Shown: piece by piece, positions 45,689-51,889 of the stretch
Layout of the letters: every line of letters starts with the position of its first letter
Position numbering within the stretch: the stretch's first letter is position 1
Source of the DNA: Clostridia bacterium
Lineage (GTDB): Bacteria > Bacillota > Clostridia > Christensenellales > Borkfalkiaceae
Direction: 5' to 3'
Length of the DNA stretch: 51,889 nucleotides
Assembly: GCA_014804975.1 (NCBI GenBank)
Contig: JAAUYT010000015.1
Location: 1 to 51,889, forward strand
The notes under the pieces: model-generated
The model's input: only the letters and a program-made list of their open reading frames with translations
Told to the model about the DNA's origin: nothing
Database searches by the model: none
Translations under genes and position numbers: made by a program

Positions 45689-45711
45689 GTACGCACATGA
45701 ATGTGCGGTAC
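45689..45711. promoter_or_regulatory. inverted repeat, candidate HxlR operator
   Basis: GTACGCACAT GA ATGTGCGGTAC. Confidence 0.6.
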
Positions 45712-45738
45712 TAACCAAAAGTAGAGTGTAAAACGGAT

Positions 45739-46074
45739 ATGGAAAACAAAAGATGTATCGCTTCCGAAAAACTATGCGAAACGGGATTCAGTTATACCCT
45801 GTCGCTCATCAACGGAAAGTATAAAATGACGATTTTGTATACGCTCATGGAATTTACCGTAGTTCGTTATAACGAACTACAACGGTACATTAAGGGAATC
45901 TCTTATAAAACGCTGAGCCTGTCGCTAAAAGAACTTGAAAACGACGGACTGATTATCCGCAAGGAATATCCGCAGATCCCGCCGAAGGTGGAATACAGTC
46001 TGTCGGAACGCGGAAAATCGCTGATGCCGATTTTAGACGGAATGTGCGAGTGGGGTGATAAAAACAGAATGTAA
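45739..46074 (+). CDS. HxlR-family transcriptional regulator
   Basis: GKYKMTILYTLMEFTVVRYNELQRYIKGISYKTLSLSLKELENDGLIIRKEYPQIPPKVEYSLSERGKSLMPIL. Confidence 0.95.
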   Translation: MENKRCIASEKLCETGFSYTLSLINGKYKMTILYTLMEFTVVRYNELQRYIKGISYKTLSLSLKELENDGLIIRKEYPQIPPKVEYSLSERGKSLMPILDGMCEWGDKNRM

Positions 46075-46103
46075 AAAGCGGCGGTATTTACCGCCGCTTT
46101 TTT
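46073..46103. terminator. Rho-independent terminator
   Basis: AAAAAGCGGCGGTA TT TACCGCCGCTTTTTT. Confidence 0.85.
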
Positions 46104-46115
46104 AAATGCAACTCA

Positions 46116-46232
46116 CGCTTTCTATAAGCAAGCAAGACAAGGCGAACGAGGAAAACCCGACGGAGTTTACTGAGCGTAAATGACGAAGGGTTGCCGCAGT
46201 TCAACGCCGTATTGCGACGCTTAGAGAAAGCG
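46116..46232. repeat. 117-bp imperfect-palindrome element, copy 3 (most diverged)
   Basis: CGCTTTCTATAAGCAAGCAAGACAAGGCGAACGAGGAAAACCCGACGGAGTTTACTGAGCGTAAATGACGAAGGGTTGCCGCAGTTCAACGCCGTATTGCGACGCTTAGAGAAAGCG. Confidence 0.95.
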
Positions 46233-46239
46233 AAACAAT

Positions 46240-47154
46240 TTAACCGCCGAGCTCTATCATCTTATCGATACACTTCTTTGCTGCAAGCCGCAAGGGCTCG
46301 TCCAAAATAATTTCTTCGCCGCCGCCCAAAAGACAGTCGTACACGCTTTTCAGCGTCGTCAGCCGCATATCTTCACAAATAAGCTTTTTTGAGAGCGGAT
46401 AAAACTTTTTATCGGGACATTCGTATTGCAGATGCTCTACGATCGTATTCTCCGTTCCGATAATGAACTCTTTGCACGAACTCTTTTTGGCAAAGTCCAT
46501 AATGCCGCTTGTCGAGCCTATGTAGTCCGCCTTGTCCGTGACCTCTTTCAAGCATTCGGGGTGGACGAGAATGAGCGCGTTCGGGTGTTCCTCCTTTGCC
46601 CGCAGAACATCGCTGAGCCCCGTCTGCTTATGTACGGGACAGCCGCCGTCGAAAAAGTGAAAGGTCTTTTCGGGAAGGCTCTTCGCGCAGTAGCTGCCTA
46701 AGTTACAGTCGGGCACGAACAGTATTTCCTTTTCGGGAAGACGGGAAAGTACCTTCACCGCGGACGAAGACGTTACGCAAACGTCGCTCATCGCCTTGAC
46801 TCTTGCGGTGGTGTTGATATAAGCCGCCGTGACGGCGTTCGGATATTTCTTTTGAAGATCGCCTAAAAGCTCGGGCGTAAGCTCGTCCGCCATGGGACAG
46901 CCCGCGTCCTTTTCGGAAAGAATCACGCGCTTTTCGGGTGCGAGAATTTTGACCGTCTCCGCCATGAACCGCACGCCGCACATTAAAACGGTATCCTCTT
47001 TTGCGCCCTTGACCGCCGTCGCCAAACGGTAGCTGTCACCCGTGACGTCCGCGATCTCCAAAATTTCGTGCCGCTCGTAGGAGTGTGCAAGAATGAAGAC
47101 GCCCCTCTCTTTTTTCAGTCGCAGAATTTCATTCTGCAATTCCCGTACCGTCAT
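46240..47154 (-). CDS. nadA: Quinolinate synthase A
   Basis: FILAHSYERHEILEIADVTGDS, MCGVRFMAETVKIL, LSEKDAGCPMAD, FVPDCNLGSYCA, VHPECLKEV, GTENTIVEHL. Confidence 0.95.
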   Translation of the reverse strand: MTVRELQNEILRLKKERGVFILAHSYERHEILEIADVTGDSYRLATAVKGAKEDTVLMCGVRFMAETVKILAPEKRVILSEKDAGCPMADELTPELLGDLQKKYPNAVTAAYINTTARVKAMSDVCVTSSSAVKVLSRLPEKEILFVPDCNLGSYCAKSLPEKTFHFFDGGCPVHKQTGLSDVLRAKEEHPNALILVHPECLKEVTDKADYIGSTSGIMDFAKKSSCKEFIIGTENTIVEHLQYECPDKKFYPLSKKLICEDMRLTTLKSVYDCLLGGGEEIILDEPLRLAAKKCIDKMIELGG

Positions 47155-49015
47155 TTTTTGACCTTCTTTCGATTTCCTCGATTATTTTTTCGGAAGTGAA
47201 TCCGTACTCTTCGAATAGTTCGTTAAGCGTGCCCTGTCCCGCAAAGCCCTCGATCGCGTGAACAGTCACTTCGCATTTCCCCGAAAGTCCCGCCGCAAAC
47301 TTCTCGCCAATACCGCCCGTCTTGCTTCCCTCTTCGAGGAAGTACACGGTCTTTGCGCTCTTCAAAAGCGGAGCGATTTTTGCAAAGTCAAGCGGGAAGA
47401 TTTTTTTAAGTCTCAAAACGCCCGTCTTACGCTTTTCATTCAGAATCGCCGCCGCCTCGCGCGCCACGGAGGCAACCCGCCCGTAGGTGACGATCACGGT
47501 TTTTGCGCTCTCGATTTCGGGCGAATAGGCGAAGTCGTCCTCTTCCGTCTCTTCCCTCTCCCCTGCAAGCTCCCCGCCCTTGGGGTAGCGGACGATTGAA
47601 ATTTTATCGCTCGCAAGAGCACGGTCAAAAGATGCGGAAAGCTCCTTATAGGTTTCGGGCGCGTAGATTTCCGTATTCGGGACTGCGGTAAACAGAGGCA
47701 CGTCGAATATCCCTTGATGCGTAATTCCGTCTCCCTCGACGAATCCGCAGTGGTCGAGAAGCAGGGTAAGCGGAAGCTCTTGCAGCGACACGTCGTGCAG
47801 CAGCTGATCGCACACCCTTTGTGCGAAGGTCGAATAGAGTACGAGTACGGGCTTTAAGCCGTTCCTTGCAAGCCCGCCCGAAAAGGTGACGGCGTGCTCT
47901 TCGGCAATGCCCACGTCGAAGAAGCGTTCGGGGAACCTCTCGGAAAATTCCGTAAGCCCCGTTCCATCGCACATGGCGGCGGTCAGAGCGCAAATTTTAG
48001 GATCGCTTTCCGCACGCTCCGAAAGGAGCCTGCCCGCTTCCCTCGTAAAGCTCGTAGAATCGGAAGGTCGTACGCCCTTTTCGCGGTCGAAGGGCGCGAC
48101 CGAATGATAAACGTCGGGCTCTTCTTCCGCAAACTTGTAGCCCTTGCCCTTCTTCGTTTTTACGTTGACGACGGCGATCGTGTTGTGCGATTTCGCCTCG
48201 TTAAAAATATTGATCAGCTTTTTAAGGTTGTGCCCGTCTATGGGACCGTAATATTTAACGCCCATATCCTCGAACACGGTGTTGCGCACGAACACGCTCT
48301 TTAAAAACCGCTTGAACCCGCGGAGCATTCTGTCGATGGGTTTCCCAATAAGGGGAATCTTACTTAACACCCGCTCCAAACGGTACTTAAAGCTGAAATA
48401 GCGTTTGCTCGTGCGGAGCTTCGTCAAGTGGTTGTGCATTCCCCCGATGTTCGCGGAAATGGACATATCGTTGTCGTTCACGACAATAAGCAGGCGCAAT
48501 TCCTTGTCTGCGCAGTTGTTGAGCGCCTCGTAGACCATGCCGTTCGTGAGCGATCCGTCGCCGATCACGCAGACCGTGTAAGCGTCGCTTCCGTTAAGTC
48601 TGTTCGCCGCCGCAAGCCCCAACGCCTGCGAAAGCGAAGCGCCGCTGTGCCCTTCGCTCAGAGCGTCGTATTCGCTCTCTCCGCCCCGTTCGAAGCCGGA
48701 GATTCCGTCCTTTTGGCGGAGCGTGGAAAATTCCTCCTCGCGCCCCGTAACGAGCTTGTGCGCATAGCTTTGGTGCCCCACGTCAAAGAGGAACTGATCC
48801 TTGGGCGCGTTGAAAACTCGGTGCAGGGCAAGCGTGACTTCCACCAAACCGAGGTTGGAGGCCAGGTGCCCGCCGTTCTGAGAGACGGTATTTATAATTT
48901 TTTCTCTGATTTCGTCCGCGAGCGAGGAGAGCTCTTCTACGGTGAGCACCTTCAACACGTCGGGCGAATGTAAGTTTTCAAGCACAGTTTTACCGCCAAA
49001 GCTTTTTTTAATCAT
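47129..49015 (-). CDS. dxs: 1-deoxy-D-xylulose-5-phosphate synthase
   Basis: GGHLASNLGLVEVTLALHRVF, FDVGHQSYAHKLVTGR, VIGDGSLTNGMVYEALNN, RFFDVGIAEEHAVTFSGGLA. Confidence 0.97.
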   Translation of the reverse strand: MIKKSFGGKTVLENLHSPDVLKVLTVEELSSLADEIREKIINTVSQNGGHLASNLGLVEVTLALHRVFNAPKDQFLFDVGHQSYAHKLVTGREEEFSTLRQKDGISGFERGGESEYDALSEGHSGASLSQALGLAAANRLNGSDAYTVCVIGDGSLTNGMVYEALNNCADKELRLLIVVNDNDMSISANIGGMHNHLTKLRTSKRYFSFKYRLERVLSKIPLIGKPIDRMLRGFKRFLKSVFVRNTVFEDMGVKYYGPIDGHNLKKLINIFNEAKSHNTIAVVNVKTKKGKGYKFAEEEPDVYHSVAPFDREKGVRPSDSTSFTREAGRLLSERAESDPKICALTAAMCDGTGLTEFSERFPERFFDVGIAEEHAVTFSGGLARNGLKPVLVLYSTFAQRVCDQLLHDVSLQELPLTLLLDHCGFVEGDGITHQGIFDVPLFTAVPNTEIYAPETYKELSASFDRALASDKISIVRYPKGGELAGEREETEEDDFAYSPEIESAKTVIVTYGRVASVAREAAAILNEKRKTGVLRLKKIFPLDFAKIAPLLKSAKTVYFLEEGSKTGGIGEKFAAGLSGKCEVTVHAIEGFAGQGTLNELFEEYGFTSEKIIEEIERRSKNDGTGIAE

Positions 49016-49064
49016 ACCACTTTATCATATCCACCGTCAAGTAGAAAAGTGTAATTCAAAGCTT

Positions 49065-49688
49065 CTATGAATTTAACAATACCTCTTTCAATACGGGAGA
49101 AAATTCCTCTTCGGCGCACGCAGTCAAGGCGTAACCGTCAAGCGCATATTCCCGAATGGGGAGCGCCGCGCCGCCTCGAACGACCTCTTTGCACAGGTCG
49201 ACCTCGAACTCTTTTGGGGAGGCAAGCCCCGTTCCGAGGAATTTTGCCGCGCTCTCCTTCGCCGTCCAAAGGCGGAAGAACGCCCCCGCGCGCTCTTCTT
49301 CGGAAAGATCATATAGATACGCGCACTCGCGCTCCGTGCACACGCGTTTTATCAGCTTTTCTTGTACGGGGGCTATCTTTTCAATATCTACCCCGACTTC
49401 TCCGCCCCCAACCGCCAACACCGCAACCGTTCCGCTGTGCGACAGATTGAAGTGAAACCCGTCGATATAAGGCTTGCCGTGCTCGCCGTAGGATACGGCA
49501 GCTCCCGTAAGCCCCGCGCGGCTGAGCGCGCAGTCCAACAGATACCCCGCCCCCGCCGAAAGATAGGCGGCGCTCGTCGTGCGGTAACGCTCCGCTCTTT
49601 GCCTGCGCTCTTCGGACAGTCTATTCAATAGTTCCCGATATTGCTCCGCCGTAAACGAAGCGGTATCGATATAACTAATCTCTACCAC
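49065..49688 (-). CDS. 4'-phosphopantetheinyl transferase (Sfp type)
   Basis: GKPYIDGFHFNLSHSGTVAVLAVGGGEVGVDIEKI, FFRLWTAKESAAKFLGTGL. Confidence 0.92.
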   Translation of the reverse strand: MVEISYIDTASFTAEQYRELLNRLSEERRQRAERYRTTSAAYLSAGAGYLLDCALSRAGLTGAAVSYGEHGKPYIDGFHFNLSHSGTVAVLAVGGGEVGVDIEKIAPVQEKLIKRVCTERECAYLYDLSEEERAGAFFRLWTAKESAAKFLGTGLASPKEFEVDLCKEVVRGGAALPIREYALDGYALTACAEEEFSPVLKEVLLNS

Positions 49689-50877
49689 TTTCGCTCCTCA
49701 AATCAATTTTCTTTTTTCTGCGTTCCGCAACGATGAGCGGTATAAGCGCCGCCACGAGAAGCGCGGGAAACACAACCGCCACGAGAATGCCCGTATGTAA
49801 ATCGTCGCCGAACGCGCCCGCAACGGCGGGCCCGAGAATACAGCCCGTATCCCCCGCAAGTGCCAGAAATGCAAACAGCGACGTTCCGCCCTTCACGGTG
49901 TTTACTGCGGCGCTGAACGCTCCCGGCCACAGTGCGCCCACGGAGAACCCGCAAAGCCCGACGCCGACAAGTCCCGCAACCGGATCGGGAACGAGGGCAA
50001 TCATTAAATACGCCGCAACGCACAAAAGTCCCCCGAACAGCATTAAATGTTCGATCCCGATTCTCTTGCTCAGCTTACCGTAGATCAAGCGGGAAATTCC
50101 CATAAGAAGCGCGAACACGGCGGGGCCCGTAAGATCGCCGACCGTTTTGGAAACGCCCAGCCCTTTTTCCGCAAACAGCGAAGCCCATTGACTGATCGCG
50201 AGCTCGCACGCGCCCGCGCATAGCATGATGAGCAAAAACAACCATAGATATTTGTTTTTGAAAATTGCTTTAAGTCCCGCGCCGCCGCCCTCCGCCGAAA
50301 GCGGCGCAAGCGGTACAAAGATAAAATAAACGAGATTGCAAACGGGTACTGCCGCCCAGATATAGGTCATGATCTTCCAATTTTCGATTCCGCACAGCGA
50401 AAAGAAGAGCGTGGAAAGCCCGACGACCGCAACCGATCCCCAACAGTAGAAGGAGTGCAGAATCCCCATGATCTGCGCCTTGTTTTTGGTGGGACAGGCT
50501 TCGACGATGGGACTTACGATCACTTCCAAAAGCCCGCCCCCAAACGCATAGACGATAACGGAGATAAGAAGTCCCCAGAATGCGTTCGTAAACAAGTCGG
50601 GCAAAAAGGTCAATAAAATCAAGCCCGCCGCGGCGAAGCCGTGCGCCATAAGTCCCGCCGCGCGGTATCCGATTTTATCGATAAAGAATGCGGACGAAAA
50701 ATCGACTGTAAGCTGAACGGCAAAATTTACGGCAATCAAAACCGTAATTTCGCTCAGCGGAATCTCGTACTGCGACTGAAAGGTGACAAACAGTAGCGGT
50801 ACGAATATGTTCACGATCGCCTGCACGACGTAGCCGATAAAGCAAGAAGCGACCGTATGACGGTGGGATAGTTTCAT
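49675..50877 (-). CDS. Major facilitator superfamily transporter
   Basis: About 12 TM; IDKIGYRAAGLMAHGFAAAG, MGISRLIYGKLSKRIG. Confidence 0.88.
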   Translation of the reverse strand: MKLSHRHTVASCFIGYVVQAIVNIFVPLLFVTFQSQYEIPLSEITVLIAVNFAVQLTVDFSSAFFIDKIGYRAAGLMAHGFAAAGLILLTFLPDLFTNAFWGLLISVIVYAFGGGLLEVIVSPIVEACPTKNKAQIMGILHSFYCWGSVAVVGLSTLFFSLCGIENWKIMTYIWAAVPVCNLVYFIFVPLAPLSAEGGGAGLKAIFKNKYLWLFLLIMLCAGACELAISQWASLFAEKGLGVSKTVGDLTGPAVFALLMGISRLIYGKLSKRIGIEHLMLFGGLLCVAAYLMIALVPDPVAGLVGVGLCGFSVGALWPGAFSAAVNTVKGGTSLFAFLALAGDTGCILGPAVAGAFGDDLHTGILVAVVFPALLVAALIPLIVAERRKKKIDLRSESGRD

Positions 50878-50892
50878 GACTTTTACAAAAGG

Positions 50893-51621
50893 TTATTGTT
50901 TTTCGTTCGTATCTTCCTGCGGCTCGGCTTCTTCTCTTTTAGGCTTGCCTCTGTAATTTACCTGACGGTAAATACTTTTGCACATTCTGAACTTGCAAAA
51001 TTTATCGATCAAGATAATGCCGAAGAAAATGATCACGCCGAAAAACGCGACGATAATATCCCATATCGTATCCCAAAGCGGGTTGTATGTCTTGAAGAAT
51101 TCGTTTACGGTCAATTCGCCGACCTCGGCAAAGTCGGGCGCCCAGCGCTGTAAATCGGCGCCTGTGATCGCGTTGACGGTGTACTCGAAGATTTCCCAAA
51201 GGGCGGCAAGCCCCAACACGCTAAGAAGAATCACGAGAAAGAAGCACCACGGCTTCATTCGCTCGCCCTTGCCGTAAAGGAGCACCATCATCACGCCGAA
51301 CCCGCCTACGATCCCGAACGCAGTGTGCAGCATTTTATCGAAGTACGGCACGAAGTCGTAAAAGCACAGAACGGAAGCAAGGTCTAATCCGCAGAACGCA
51401 AACGCCGCGACTGCGATATTGAACGCAAGCGGGATTCTGATTTTAAAAATCAAATTGACGAGCGGAATCACGAGCGCGCAGACGGGCACCATGCACGCCT
51501 TAATTACGTCGAGATAATAATTTTTGTGGAATGCAAAAAAGTATACGAATAGACAAACGACGCTCAGTGCAACCGCCACAAAACAGGGAATAAAATCAAT
51601 CAGCCTTTGTTTCTTTGTCAT
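50893..51621 (-). CDS. DUF2238/YjdF-like multi-pass membrane protein
   Basis: PYFDKMLHTAFGIVGG, AALWEIFEYTVNAITG, WDTIWDIIVAFFGV conserved acidic/His positions in TMs. Confidence 0.55.
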   Translation of the reverse strand: MTKKQRLIDFIPCFVAVALSVVCLFVYFFAFHKNYYLDVIKACMVPVCALVIPLVNLIFKIRIPLAFNIAVAAFAFCGLDLASVLCFYDFVPYFDKMLHTAFGIVGGFGVMMVLLYGKGERMKPWCFFLVILLSVLGLAALWEIFEYTVNAITGADLQRWAPDFAEVGELTVNEFFKTYNPLWDTIWDIIVAFFGVIIFFGIILIDKFCKFRMCKSIYRQVNYRGKPKREEAEPQEDTNEKQ

Positions 51622-51692
51622 AATAACCTCTATGCTCGAATACGGACTTGTTTGTAAATAGTATTGTATCATATATTTAAAAATTTAGTAAC

Positions 51693-51721
51693 AAAAAAAC
51701 TCCGCGTACGCGGAGTTTTTT
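51693..51721. terminator. Rho-independent terminator
   Basis: AAAAAAACTCCGCG TA CGCGGAGTTTTTT. Confidence 0.85.
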
Positions 51722-51799
51722 ATTTTATCCTCGATTATTTGCGGGGATTCTTGATGTTTGCCTGTACAAACGTGTTACCCCGAAGGGCGATAATGCACC

Positions 51800-51889
51800 T
51801 TACTTTTTGTCTAACCCTACCCACTTCATACTTTTATTCCACAAATCAATGCGGTTTTTCTCGTTGTAAGAAAGCTCGGACGACGGCAC
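51800..51889 (-). CDS. C-terminal end of a CDS truncated by the window edge, product unknown
   Basis: Minus strand reads VPSSELSYNEKNRIDLWNKSMKWVGLDKK* to the edge with no stop. Confidence 0.4.
   Translation of the reverse strand: MPSSELSYNEKNRIDLWNKSMKWVGLDKK

Noticed and set aside
1-51889. CRISPR arrays, cas genes, prophage structural genes, rRNA genes
   Set aside because: No regularly spaced direct repeats, no Cas or phage-like proteins, no rRNA signatures seen in the sequence or ORF track.

Overview
Chromosomal window, probably from a gut-type, spore-forming Clostridia/Firmicutes genome (inferred from gene content: SpoVT, a SpoVB-like flippase, DUF3794-LysM, Veg, MEP-pathway genes). Most of it is ordinary housekeeping on the minus strand: uvrA, uvrB, maf, ppx/gppA, an MreB-like actin, ispE, veg, gyrA, gyrB, dus, mazG, spoVT, an RsmF-type methyltransferase, serS, nadA, dxs and an Sfp-type PPTase. 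Four things stand out. (1) A dispersed 117-118 bp imperfect-palindrome element has three copies (8984-9101, 36305-36422, 46116-46232). Each lies 2-7 nt after the stop codon of a minus-strand gene, and the copies show compensatory base-pair changes, so this looks like an undescribed structured intergenic element comparable in size and position to ERIC. (2) A compact AT-rich cassette (12696-14823) encodes an ECF sigma factor, a secreted C39/papain-like cysteine-peptidase-like protein and a non-canonical membrane anti-sigma candidate, with an ECF-type promoter after the sigma gene. (3) Two paralogous divergent modules (27.5-28.1 kb and 37.3-37.9 kb) each pair a tiny XRE repressor with a small conserved acidic protein. 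The repressors have diverged operators (CTAC..GTAG versus CCCA..TGGG) and look leaderless, while the partner genes have strong Shine-Dalgarno sites. (4) A cluster of three palindromic repeat families lies around the second module. Smaller observations include a Z-DNA-prone tract in the gyrB leader, a fully overlapping symmetric divergent promoter at hxlR, a sigmaG-like spoVT promoter and a SecB-like chaperone in a Firmicute-type genome. All calls come from reading the sequence and the ORF track; no database search was run.
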